Source: Tubulanus polymorphus
Taxonomy: Eukaryota; Nemertea; Palaeonemertea; Tubulaniformes; Tubulanidae
DNA: 64,000 nt
Direction of reading: 5' to 3'
NCBI RefSeq assembly: GCF_964204645.1
Contig: NC_134026.1
Location: forward strand, 3,596,001-3,660,000
The translations under genes and the position numbers were made by a program. Under the pieces are notes generated by a model. That model ran no database searches and had not been told where the DNA came from. It saw only the letters and a program-made list of their open reading frames with translations. This document shows positions 47,640 to 59,559 of this stretch, piece by piece. Each line of letters opens with the position of its first letter. The first letter of the stretch is position 1.

Positions 47640-48131
47640 GTGATGAGAGGGCTAAATGACAGAATATTCTAGTTTTCGGGTTCAACACCAACAACAATAT
47701 CGTGACGTCATATTCATTAGCATATTAAAAAGCATTCAACAACGTACTCTACTACATTAATAGGGGGCGCTATGCTACAAATATTTTAAGTAGATTTTGA
47801 GTCTATTTGTTGATTTTTTTTAATAAACACTGACTAGTGAAATACGTCGTTCGGAAAATGAAATGCAAAAATGACTCGGACACAGAAAGTCTATATCTAA
47901 CCTGCACCAAAAAGCAGAGAGGAGAATACGAGGTTGTATTTTGTTTACGAGTTGAATCGAAACATGTACAGAAAACTTACACAAAGTCTGTATGAATACA
48001 AAGTGTAATCCATACCGAACAGTTTTCTACAGTGTGACGCTGATTGAAAATTCTGATTCATAAGATAGGATCTAATTAGCACAGAACTCATGATATTCGT
48101 AAAATACTGTATTGGTCTACATACGTAGAGA

Positions 48132-48323
48132 ATGGTGAACGAGAAAATCAGATTGGGGTTAAATGTGTGCGACCCCAGTTTACTGAAGACTGACCAGTAT
48201 AATTCGGCAAGATATGTGACTAAGCACCGTCTTAGACAGAAACAACAGGGGTTTACGGAACAAAACTACAAGAATTTGCTACTACGAATAAAATCCGTGA
48301 AAATGGAAATATTCATTCGTTAA
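48132..48323 (+). CDS. Possible small basic protein
   Basis: A 63-codon ORF beginning with ATG ('MVNEKIRLGLNVCDPSLLKT') and rich in Lys/Arg/Gln. It lies about 500 bp downstream of the X-box/CRE pair in the same direction. No family was recognised; it may be chance. Confidence 0.12.
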   Translation: MVNEKIRLGLNVCDPSLLKTDQYNSARYVTKHRLRQKQQGFTEQNYKNLLLRIKSVKMEIFIR

Positions 48324-48473
48324 TTCATACTTTTTTCAAGAGTAAAATTGATTGATCAAAGTAAATCATGTACATGTTTTAAGCGATTCTACGATAGGGG
48401 AAATTTTCAATCAGGTTGCATGCATTCTATATAAAGTGTATGATTATGTATGAACCCTCGAACCTATAGTTTT

Positions 48474-48479
48474 TTTATT
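48474..48479 (-). terminator. Candidate poly(A) signal of Tbx2/3
   Basis: AATAAA on the minus strand about 280 nt past the Tbx2/3 stop codon. Confidence 0.4.
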
Positions 48480-48755
48480 TTTACGCGCAGACGTGAATTT
48501 CAAGGAAAACGTTTTAGAATGTAAATGGGAACACATATATATCAATATGTATGTTATGTATTATATGATAATAATAATGTAACCATTCGTAGAAAATAAA
48601 ATAAATTAAAGGTCTCACACGACCAACATTGGCTAAGATACAGCGACCACCCGTCAATGATACAATGATAAACATTTACAAGTTTTAACTACATTTCTTG
48701 ATGATATTACACGTAAGTCTACCCATTACTCTCGGAATCAAATCGAATTTTCCAA

Positions 48756-51700
48756 TCACTTTTCGGGATATTTCTGATAAGAGGAGTCCGATGGATGTTC
48801 GTGTTTTCGTTGCAGGCCATCGACCATACGCTCAATACTTTTCAGTTCACTAGGCACCGATGTTGTCGGTGACGTCACGGCCGACGACGACGACGGCGAA
48901 TGCTGAGGACTAGATGGCGATGCGGAAAGTCTGTCACGCGAATGAGACCTGGAATCGATGCCGTTACTACTGTTGGCGCCGGTAGACGGCACTGGTGCAG
49001 CCGTAGTGACCATTGTCGTTTTGGTAAGAGGCAGCGAATACGGATTGAACCTGTGCGACACACGAGGCGCAAATATTGGTCCAACATGGCTGCCGAGGAA
49101 TGATGATGACGATTCTGTCGTTGAGCTGCCATTGAATGAAAAGTTTTGCGGATGTAACAACGGATGTCCGGCAGCTAAAGCCAACTGGCTATTCAGCACA
49201 AAGTTATGAGGCATTGGAAATCCTAAATGGGCAGCAGAAGCGGCAGCCATTGAAGGGACTAGATCAGGGGGTACACTTGATGAGAGCAGTGGGAAATTTG
49301 ACGGTAAAGACGACGCAGATCCGTACATCATTTGTCCAAAATGTTGAGATAACGCGTGAGCACCGTTCGCGTAAGCTCCCGACTGATACAGATACGGCAA
49401 CATGGGATGACTGGCCGACGGATGCAACACAGTCACGTTCGGCGGACTGGTGGTATCTTTATCCGTTCGCGGAGATACCGATGAACTTTCCGACCGAGCG
49501 AAACTGCGATCTTCGCGAGATAGCGGTCGATGTAACGGTGATCGTAACGAGTCCGGACTGTGTCGCCGATCGCCTGATACATGTGAATCGTCCGGCGTGC
49601 TCGTGCGCCGGTCAACATTCGGCGTGTGATCGGGAGATCGGCGAAATTTTCGTTCCTCCTCCCGAATTATTGCACCGCGAGCGTCTAAAACATGTTCGGC
49701 AGCGAACGAATCCCTGTGTATTTCTTTTTTGATTGTATTTTCTTCGTTGCTCAGTCTCTTCGACGTAACCGATGACGTCATCGAAACGTCCATCGGCCGG
49801 CACGAGTCGTTGTCATCCGACCGACGATCGAACGATAGATTCGTACTTTTCTGACTAGTTTCCGCTCGTAACCGTTCCGATTCTGAAAGACACGAAAATA
49901 ACAGAAATGTTAATGAAATGAAAAATATAACATAATTCAAGAGGTGTCCCCGTCATGATTAGCTCGCCATCTGAAGAGATAACTTTTTTCAGATTGATTT
50001 CGTCTTTAATTTTCTCGACAAATCTAAGACAACAGACGAAAATAATCTGCCTTAACAGCGAAACTTTAATTTAGGTAAATATTTGAATACGACAAACACC
50101 GATTTATACGTCGTTGTCAAAGACGATGAGAGAGAGAGAAGACATAATTCAAGTTGATATTAGCCGATAAAATCAAGTCATCGTCAGCAATACCCTGGAG
50201 GCCATAGTTCTGTTCAATTACTGTTGCATTTCACTGTATAAATCACGGCAATCGTATTCAATGTGTCAACGAGATTAATAACAAAATCAGACGCGTGTCA
50301 ATTCTTGTGATATTTTCCAGAAAATGAAAGTTCTCCGGGGATAGGTCGTCGCAGAAATTTACTCCGCGCGGCGAAGTGAAGTGAGCGAGAAATCGAGAGA
50401 GAGAGAGAAAGAAACTGAAATCTAGCGCTGATGAAAATTGATGCGCTCGAGATTCGTACATTTTGATCGATCATTGACACGAAAATCGAAAACAGATGAA
50501 GATTTCGCCTACGATTCACGGGACAATTGATTCGAAATTCATTATGTTTTACTTCAATCGCGATTCGAATGCGAACAAAATACAAGATACAATGGTCAAA
50601 GTTAGCGCTACACCTACAGTCTGGACAGCATTGAGAGACATCTAAGAAAACGCCAATACTTGCGCACTAGGGTTCCAATTAACGGCTACGGACAGGGGTC
50701 AGTCTACGACTTTGAACATTTTTCCGAACTTTGATGGCCCTTTCACGCCGTATTAAACTAAATTACGAGCGCATGGTTGGACGTTGTTGTTTACTAAATC
50801 CCCCGGAGAAATTACGTGGAGTAAAAGTAGATCATGCATTCGCGTAGGCGACGCGTTAATTCGATTAGAGCTTCATTTACCTGTTGACAAACTCGACGGG
50901 ATGTGTACGGCCTCCTGATCGTCGCTTTCAACCACACAGATTTCAGCATCGTCGTCCTCGTGGTCCGAATCTGGGTCAATATCGCCATAGTTGCGTGAAT
51001 TATCTAGTACTGGCCCGTTACTGCTACCACCACTCGACTGGGACTGTTGAGATGGAGTCAACATTAAACGCCTGTAAAATACGAAACACAAAATTTAAGA
51101 ATGATACAACATTGTCGTTGTTTTGATACATGCTGTCTTGTATAAAAGTTTAACTCCAAATAAAAAAATTCAAACACTACAAATTCATCCATTGTATTTC
51201 TAATCAAGGCCAGAGTCTGCATGAAAGTGCTGAAGCGTCGTCTGAAAACCGATCTTTAATTCTAGGTAGACAAAACCTTCAATAATACGGTTTTCATTCA
51301 GCGAATCTAGACTTTCGTCGTTTGATTCTATAAGGGCCACATTTCTATTACATCACAGACGTCCAGAACCTAATCGTATCTAGCAGATGAGCGAAATTAT
51401 TCCACACAAATAGTCGAAAATCGTATTTACTGGTTGTTCAAGTGGTGCAGATTGTGGACGCGATTTCTACGATATTTATCACCAATTCAACGCGAATGAA
51501 TGTGATCAAGGATTTGTAAAGCTTCTCAGAACAGTCCGGTGACCGTCGAGATCTAAGCCAATTACCATGATGAAAATGAAGTCAGCTTAGCGTGCATAGT
51601 TAACTCGCATTTAAGCGATTTTCAAGAGGATTGTGCGTCGCGATCTTTGGCGAAATTGGTTACAACATTAGCCGAAGAAATGCTAAATCCTGTCATCGTT

Positions 51701-54700
51701 AATACGATTGTTGATTAGGATGAATTCTTCATAAGTGGGGAACAAGCGGCAAGAATTGACCCGAGAACAGCCGAGGCGAGTAAATTTGGCACCAATTTGG
51801 ACCTATTCACTCCTCGATTGCTGCCTAAATGGCGATCTAATTTGTGGTCTTCGAAACATAAGCATTTGTCCACCGTAACGACATCACAGTAGACAATCAA
51901 CACAATTGGATGAAATTTGTGTTGAAGCACCTCTGGAGTGTCCCTCTCCGACACTCGTGGCGCTGCGACTTCGTGACTGTCGGGGCAATGACAAACACTC
52001 GATAAGCAGTCGGATATGTAATCGAAGATGTATCGAATCGAATTTGAAAATACGAATCGCCCAGCAACAACTGGTCTTTTCCACGAAATATTAGACTTGT
52101 ACAATTAAAACTAATGGAACAGCCGTAACCGATAAAATCATAATCTATCACGCAGTGTCAATTCTTTGACACTTTATATCGACTATATTTTTTTTCCGTT
52201 TTAAACATTTCAATAAATTTCATCTCTTGAAAGCTGCTGCGTGACTTCAGATAGTTAAAATAAGTAAAGAATAATTTCACTGATTTAACCGATAGCGACA
52301 ATAAAATATTGCCGTATAACCAAACACCTGCAGTCTAGTTTCAGCAAAGTGGATATCGTATAAGTGCAATTTATAAGCAAATGATTAAAACGAAAATGGT
52401 CGACGAACACGAAAGTGTAAAATGCTGAAGTTTCAACGGAGCTGGGTTGGTTTTGTTATATTTAATGTGAAATCTATCACGCTACGTACCGCTACACATA
52501 TTGTCCGCGGACGGAAGCTATTAAGACCTAACCAGACGGTTTGCCGGAAATTTCCGGATAGACTTGGCGCCTAACGTGGAATCACAACAGACGTTGGTTT
52601 AGCCGTAGCACATGCAATTACCAATAACGTTATATCCTTGGTTTTTGCGATAAAGTTTCTTCGAAAGATCGATCGTCGTATTAATTGTTAAAAGAACATC
52701 CCCATTTGCAAGGATACGTTTATTTGTACTATTCGAGCCTATACTACAGGCATTTTGAATAAATAGTGCGATTTAAACTGCGTACTAATTACATCGGATG
52801 GGCAGCATATTTTCTATAGGAAGCTACACGTCTCATTGTGTATTTAGGCTCCCAAAAGATTATTCAGATATGATAATATATGAAACATTAATATAATATG
52901 ACTTTGACGAATTAATGGCATTTCTGATTAATTCACGTTTGTAACTATTGTTGCGAATATCGACAAAGGCATCGCTTCATGTGACGGCTTCAACTGCTGT
53001 GACAGTCCGGAATTATCACGCTATCCGAATACTTGGCCGCTTTTGTGACCGAGAGGAAAAATGCATCGGACACGAAATGATACTCACTTCTTCTCCCGTT
53101 TGCCGCTTCCTGTGTCTCTGAAACCCTTAGCGAACGGATTGTGGTCTATTTTCAACTGCGTGATCTGCAAAGAAACGGAAGACGTTCAGAAAGATTTAAA
53201 CAACGACGATAGATGGCTTTAACGCCGCCGCACGAAAATTCTTCAACGCGGCGGCGTTTGCGAGAGAAAAAAAATTAGCAATATATGAATCATCGCGTTC
53301 GACGCCGATATCGAGGGGAGATATTCGATACTAGGCGAGGAGGGAGGTGGGGATCGTATCACCCCGATCTAAGAAATTCTTAGTTGTCACGTCACGCGAG
53401 CTGGCTTAGCACGCAGGCCCGAAATTCCTTTGAATTTGGGAACCGCTAATACCTCTCTTAATACACTTCACGTGGGTTGAAATTGCTGATGGAATGAAAA
53501 AAGACACGTCGTTGGCAAGCCAATCGGTTTGTGAAATCTTCTTTGATGTTTTTTTAAAATTTTTTTTCAATTTAGAATTGGGCTTCATTTCAGTCACGGA
53601 ATCAGGCTCAAAAACTGGATGAAATCACAATCACCTTCCATGTGAATTCGACCAACTACAATTTAACTTCGGGATTTCCGATTTTAAAATCAAATCCCCT
53701 GTTTCGATCGCGGCTGGTGTATTCAAATCAAATCAAATATGAAACAATAACGATCGCCTTTATGAAATTAATCACCATTTAAATCGTCTTTTGGTGAATT
53801 TGTAACAATCTCACGGAGCTGTTTTTCACAAATGACAGGTGTCCGACGACTGTTTTTAGCAGTTTGTAAATGCGGACAACGTCGACTAAAGCAGGCGGCG
53901 CCATAAGAGTTCAATCGGGTTAACAGCTTACTCGAGAGGTTACAACCCCAACCAACACTGTTATCGATAATTGTTGGTCGTAATTTCACACTCGGACTTA
54001 CTAATATTGTGTGATTACCCCGAGTTGACGTGTCACGCAAGCCTTATTGTGTCCCAGTGTGGAATTATCACTAGTCACCAACTTCGACTTACAAAGTTTT
54101 ATCTCCTCATTAACACCAGAGTCGACGTTAGTCCACGCTTCTTCTGTTGTGCTATTATCGCCACAATGCGACCGTAATTAAGTGACCGTCTAGGCCAGGT
54201 GAATCGAAACCCTTCTTTTTCACAACTTTGCACCCCATTCACAACGTCAGCAAAGTCGCTAATAAGCGAAGCCGCGTTGTTAGAAGCCCCATTGGAAACG
54301 AAGTGTTTTATTTCATCATCAATAACGATTCCTACTGGTGAAGATGCGACTATCGTAAAACAAGCCGTACTTATAAAAGATTCTTTCTGAAGAATAGACA
54401 CCGATTTCTTTGTGGTTTTTACGAGTTAATTTGGATGATTAGCGAATTGGTGATGGCGTTTATTGCCTGTGCACACTAGAGACGATCTGTCATCCAGTTT
54501 GTATGTCTTCGACTCCGGTTTCAACTGTCATATTACCGATTGCGACGCTGCTAGCGCTGACAATCAGACTGAGTCACGCGAACATCCCGATGTGTTTTTG
54601 TCTTCGGCGCAGAAAATTAAGACCCGGCTTTTTTACAGCGATGAAGCGTCTATTTTGTTTTACTTTGTTTTTATGAACTGAACGTTAATGGACGACGCAG

Positions 54701-55366
54701 TTTTTAAAGTCATTTTATTGTTCCAAAGTGTTAAATCATAAAGCACTTCGATAAATGAATTGGATTGAGAAGTGGGATGGCGTGTTCGAATTTTTTAGCC
54801 TCGCGATAGGGATTGTCCCTTTGATTTATGGACACAAAAACTTGCAACAAAATATCTGGCAACAAAACATATCATAGATAGATACTGAATGATTTTAATT
54901 TTTTGTCCGAATGTGTAAAGTGATGCTCTGATAAACTATCGAAATGAATAATTCAAAATGATAGCAATGGCGCGATGAAACAATATAGGTCGCGGTCGAA
55001 TACGTTTTGTACATTTTCAGTTTACATATTTATAGACATATATCTGTTAATGTGGATGATAATAGGTCTCCAGGAATAATACCGCATTTGAAAAATTAAT
55101 TTGAGAACGCAATAGAAAATTCAGTTGATAAATTCTGACAAGTTGTAGCTATTTCTCATAAGATCAAAACGATAGTTACGTAATATGAACCGATCTTCGT
55201 AAAATTCGATGTTTCTTACCTTTTCATTTTGATAAGCCGTCACTGCGATGAACTGAGTTTCTTTGAACACGTAGGTTCTGAACTGGCTGTACGGCAACTT
55301 CAGAATATCGTTCGCTCTGACCAGATGAAATCGGGGCTGATACTTATGCATCGAATTCAAAATAGT
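48756..55366 (-). CDS. Tbx2/3: Tbx2/3 T-box transcription factor, 3' part (5' exons beyond the right edge)
   Basis: Four coding exons are certain: 55220-55366, 53088-53164, 50881-51071 and 48756-49882; phases join without a break. The first two hold the C-terminal half of the T-box DNA-binding domain: '[20 protein letters not shown]', '[11 protein letters not shown]', '[19 protein letters not shown]', 'KREKK'. This pattern is diagnostic of the Tbx2/3 group. The third encodes an acidic linker ('[18 protein letters not shown]'). The long last exon is Ser/His/Pro-rich and contains '[20 protein letters not shown]' and a C-terminal '[14 protein letters not shown]' helix, matching the repressor region and tail of vertebrate TBX2/TBX3. 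These factors are mostly repressors in heart, limb, ectodermal or mantle-edge patterning in different animals (family knowledge). The N-terminal T-box exons are not in the window, so the upstream intron is at least 8.6 kb unless the extra exon at 59485-59559 is used. Confidence 0.95.
49883..50880 (-). other. Tbx2/3 last intron
   Basis: Donor CAG|GTAAAT, acceptor TCTTTCAG. Contains GA-rich microsatellites at 50127-50139 and 50395-50410. No other feature recognised. Confidence 0.85.
50395..50410. repeat. GA microsatellite
   Basis: (GA)n tract inside the last Tbx2/3 intron; a shorter one is at 50127-50139. Confidence 0.7.
51072..53087 (-). other. Tbx2/3 intron
   Basis: Donor GAA|GTGAGT, acceptor TTTTACAG. 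ORFs at 51715-52151 on both strands overlap and are treated as chance. Confidence 0.85.
53165..55219 (-). other. Tbx2/3 intron within the T-box
   Basis: Donor AAG|GTAAGA, acceptor TTTGCAG. Contains a dispersed-repeat copy at 53628-53750. Several overlapping ORFs (53768-54401) have no recognised domain. Confidence 0.85.
53628..53750. repeat. Dispersed repeat, copy 2
   Basis: Same orientation and block order as 36405-36540 (GAATTCGA, TTTCCGATTT, AAATCAAATCCCCTGTTT, GGTGT), diverged by substitutions and small gaps. Confidence 0.45.
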
Positions 55367-58300
55367 CTGAAAAATTCACAAAAACACCGGATCCATGAAT
55401 AAAAGAATTTCGACGAGTGCAAGGAGGACATGCATAGTTTGGTGTGTTATTTTATATTCAACGCAGAAATAATCGTAGATTCATTAATTATTTGCATATT
55501 CGCGATAACAGTGGCGCCATTTGTGAAACCAGCTTCTCAGACACAAAAAAAACGTCTCGGATTTTTCAATTAGGAAGTGTGGCTGGGACTGCTTTATTAC
55601 GCATTTTGAACCGAGTTTTTTGATCATGCAAATCGCGCTGCGCTCACGGAGTCATTATCGTCACCGGGATGTGGTCCTGGGGCAAGTCGGTGCGTAGTTG
55701 AGGATGTTTTTACGCCGAACGGCACGATCGCCTATATTTTCGCTGTTTGTTCAGGAGTCGGTGCCGGTATCGCATTATCTCGCGTGAACAGAAACAGTCG
55801 AGAAAACCGTGCGTGATCGATTCAGCCGACGCGAGCTCCCAGGAACCTACTCGATACAGCAAAGCTATTAATGCCACAATTCTATTATATCCGTTCTGAT
55901 AGAATTTTCTCACATAGAGGCGCCGCATCGTGTAAAATAATTCGCCAGTCGGGCCTCGGAATATAAATGAATTTATGATAGAATGGCTGTTAATAAAGAG
56001 GGGAGACTAATGTGGATGATAAGATACTTAAGACAAGCGAGTACTGAAAATTAATGGAGGCGCCGTTTTTACTGCTAAATGTGAGAATATTTAATGACAG
56101 CTACGGCGCCGGATTCTGAAAGTCGACGTCAAAGTCAAATGCTTTTCATTTGCAAATAAATATGACTAAACTAAACTATATATTACTTGTCATTTCTATG
56201 CCGTTAAAAACTCTTTATTTACATATACTGCGTGATATACATAACCAAAGAGATAGACTGAAGCTTTTGATTTTGAATCATTTCACCGAAATTTCTTTTA
56301 TAGAAAACACTTTTAATGTAAAATAGATGTACAATTAAATGTGCATATATATACAATAGGATGAACGATAATGATTTATAGTTGCTTTCAAAAATCAGTT
56401 AATCACACGTGCTCCGTAGATGACAAAGACTATTCAAAATAACGGACGTATTTGTATCATTTGTATATAAAATTCGTCACATATGTTACGAAAACTAGAT
56501 CAGATAATTGGGCCATAATGATTCGTTTGGGATGATAAAAATGTTTGGATTTCGAAAAATCTGTCGATACTCGTTGAAAAGCCGATAGAAAAGACAGGTA
56601 ATTCAGCCGCGTTTAAATAGCAATTTTACAGCGGCACAGGTGGCCCAAATCGCTTTTTCAGGGACTAGTTTAACCGGGTTTAGATTGTTATTAATGAAAT
56701 GGAATGATACGTGACGCCGAAACAAATTTTTTATTCTAATTGTTACTTCCTTGTTGAATTATCAAACTATGGTCGACATTTAAGTATGCCAAGAATTTAG
56801 AATAGACCCAAGCAGCTTGCGGGGAACAATGTCATAAAACTATTACCCGGTGGTCACATATTTATTTACTTCAGTGAATCATTATCATATTTTCAACAAA
56901 AATCATCACTTTATTTTGCCTTTCAAACTCACAGTTTTATATACGATATCGATCACGAAAAGGATTTCAAAACTCACACGACACGAATTTCGCGAAGAAA
57001 TGTCAAATCCGCTCCAGATATGACAGGAAACTATGAATGAAACTTTCCGCTTTGATTGGGAATTTTTAGCGAGAAAAAATATCTTATTCTTAAGGCCAGC
57101 CGTCGTAATTATAAACAAGGCCATCTTCAAAGCGTCGATAATGCGACGCGCCACAGCGGGACTACTCGGGCAGCCGAGATTAAAATTCACGACAAAATAG
57201 ATTTTGGTCCGAACCATCATCAAACGTTTATGTTATATCGACATAGAGCTTCAGTTGATGAGAAGGGTGAAACGGATTTCACGGTTAGATTCGTCCAGGC
57301 CGCGTTCGTCCCGCCTCTCGAATTAATAAGCAAGATGGATGGGGCTTTGATGTCCAGTGACCAGACATTTAGATAATACGATCGGACAAGTTTCATCGTT
57401 TCGGCCTGTAATTATTCGGTTATACTGCTTCCTCTTGAAGTTTCTTTGTCGTCACCAAATCGCGGCAGTTTTTACGCGCTCCAGATTGGTCATGTGATTT
57501 AATCACATCGCGGACTCGCGATCGTCATTTGCATAAAAGTAGAGCGCAGACGAAAAGTTATTGTTGTTTTATGGTCGAAGTGATGGGCATTTTTGCACAC
57601 GGCAGAAAATGGCTCTTACAAGAAGAATATCAATTCTGTGCCTTAAAACGCGTACAACAAAAGGGCAGGGCATCAAAATTATACTCATTCGGGGTCCCTT
57701 GTGTTTTTTTACTTCGCTTTATAACATAGAAGTACTATTATATAACTTTTTCTTAGTCATGAATACATTTTTGTACCGCACTCTTTAAAAAAGAAACTAA
57801 TCACAAAGTAAAAATAAAGATATATACCGTATCTTAAATTGCACCGATTACGACAGTTCGGGGAAATGATGGATTCCTATATTACATATCTAAACTAATT
57901 CGCACGCGGGGGTTATACATTTATATATTTCATATCGTCCTAAAGGAAAAGATAAGTGAATATATATATTCGATAAATAGAGCGTTCGTTATCATATACG
58001 GGTTTAGTACATTCTTACGAGTCGGGAAATAACGATGCCTGGAAGAATCGTTTTATCGTTTAGTGTTGCGGTACGAGGCGCGCAAAGTTTACGACGATGG
58101 AAGACCACATGTCATCACGAATTTCCAACAATTTAAAACACGACCGAAACCGACGTAGATGGGGATTTGAAATATGTGACGTGTCTTTGACGGCGACGGC
58201 GAACACGTTTTCGACTGAAGCCGCGACGATTCGCAGTTTCTTTAGTACGTGATTCGAGCACGGATTGCTGCAATAGTACCACCATTTCCGACGATTAAAT

Positions 58301-59484
58301 TAATTCAAACAATTTTTCAACAATAACATCGCATTTTATGCGCCGCGTAAATTGAAATGCCGGCGACGTAACGTGACGATTTCACGCCGGTTCTGGCAGC
58401 CTCGCCGAATGATCGATGACGACGTCGACAAACCGCACCAGATCACGTTCGACCAACAATTGCCAACTCCGGTAAAAACATCTTCAAAGTATTAAACGCG
58501 GACTTTCGAAAGGAACGTTGAAAAGTTTACCGATTATTACTGGCATTGAATGAAGAGTACTCCATTAAGGTGAGCTGGTTTGCACCCCGGACCACCCAGC
58601 GCCCATTGTTTCACCTAAACATTCTCCATTGCGCGGACACGTTCCGTATTCGATTATGAATGATAAATCGCTTGTCATAAATTTGATAGCAACATTCTCA
58701 AACGAGATGCGAGTGATGCTGATAGGGTCGGGATGGTATTCTCAGTTCGCTCTCCGTTTAATGAAATAGTAATACGCGATATATGTAAAAAAAATACACG
58801 AATAAAAATGGAGATAAAACGTATTGAATTTTTTTTATCCGTGACAAAACCCTCAAAGAGAACGCACTGCACAATGGCGTTATCTATCGCCACGATCAAA
58901 TTTGAAATGAGTTTTTTTCCGAAGAGCTTCTACTACTGACACTCCGAGCGCCATAGCCGACCAGATAATATCTATGTGACGTGCGTGCGACCCTTCCCAT
59001 GGAACGCAACACAATAAAACTTCTAACATCCTACTGTGCGGATATTGTCATTTTATTGGTCACTTGATGGGTCGATCTCGTCAGGTGGTCGGTTTCATTC
59101 CGGTTTCCAGCTTGGCATTGTGGGCGCTGTGTACGTTTAAGAATATAAAATGAGTAAGATGTTTCATGAGGTGAATAAAAGCTATATGTAGGATCGGGTT
59201 ACAGAACACTAGAAAGCGGGATTCAGTTTTCGTTGCTTATTACGCAGGTGTAAGCTAGTAAGTAGTCAACCAAGGCGTCAATTCATGTCCACATGTATGG
59301 GTATATAAAAGATATATATGTATATAAACAGACACAGACAAACATATAAGCTACGCATAAAAAATGTATTATTAAAGCCTCTAAAACACACGGTTATAAC
59401 TAAAAATTAGAAACATAACGGTTTTCTAAAAAAACGCTAAAAGTGCGCATGCGTGCATAATGAATAAACAAATGGTGTCCTCAC
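55367..59484 (-). other. Tbx2/3 upstream intron, proximal part
   Basis: No further T-box exon found. ORFs at 56906-57376 overlap on both strands and show no recognisable domain. Confidence 0.6.
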
Positions 59485-59559
59485 CGTTTCCATGGCTCTA
59501 CGCTCCTCACGTGAGAGCATTGTTGACGCATTGTTGAACGGGTCCAGAGACAGGACTTG
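59485..59559 (-). CDS. Candidate extra 75-bp in-phase exon of Tbx2/3
   Basis: Acceptor CTTTTCTACAG and donor ACG|GTGAGG enclose 75 nt, open in phase 0 and coding 'QVLSLDPFNNASTM' then 'LSREERRAMET'. The next downstream Tbx2/3 exon also starts in phase 0, at the residue just after the conserved HGF of the T-box, so inclusion would add 25 residues without a frameshift. It is not part of any known T-box domain. Alternatives are an exon of another gene or a chance splice-like block; a second reading frame is also open. Confidence 0.4.

Larger units (their letters stand above)
41044..48755. other. Gene-poor interval, fourth part, and Tbx2/3 downstream region
   Basis: No recognised gene. Contains a repeat-like block (46449-46670), an (AT)n tract (45376-45391), an X-box/CRE pair (47626-47710), a 63-codon ORF at 48132-48323, and the Tbx2/3 3' UTR. 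The stretch 42480-42600 is rich in homeodomain-type ATTA motifs but nothing firmer can be said. Confidence 0.5.

Noticed and set aside
48875-49803. ORFs up to 198 codons on both strands over the last Tbx2/3 exon
   Set aside because: Shadows of the GC-richer Tbx2/3 coding exon. The chosen frame continues the T-box exons in phase.
53768-54401. Overlapping ORFs of 60-100 codons in a Tbx2/3 intron
   Set aside because: No recognisable domain, present on both strands, and inside a well-defined intron.
56906-57376. ORFs of about 105 codons on both strands in the Tbx2/3 intron
   Set aside because: They overlap antisense to each other, have no domain or splice context, and their length is expected by chance.
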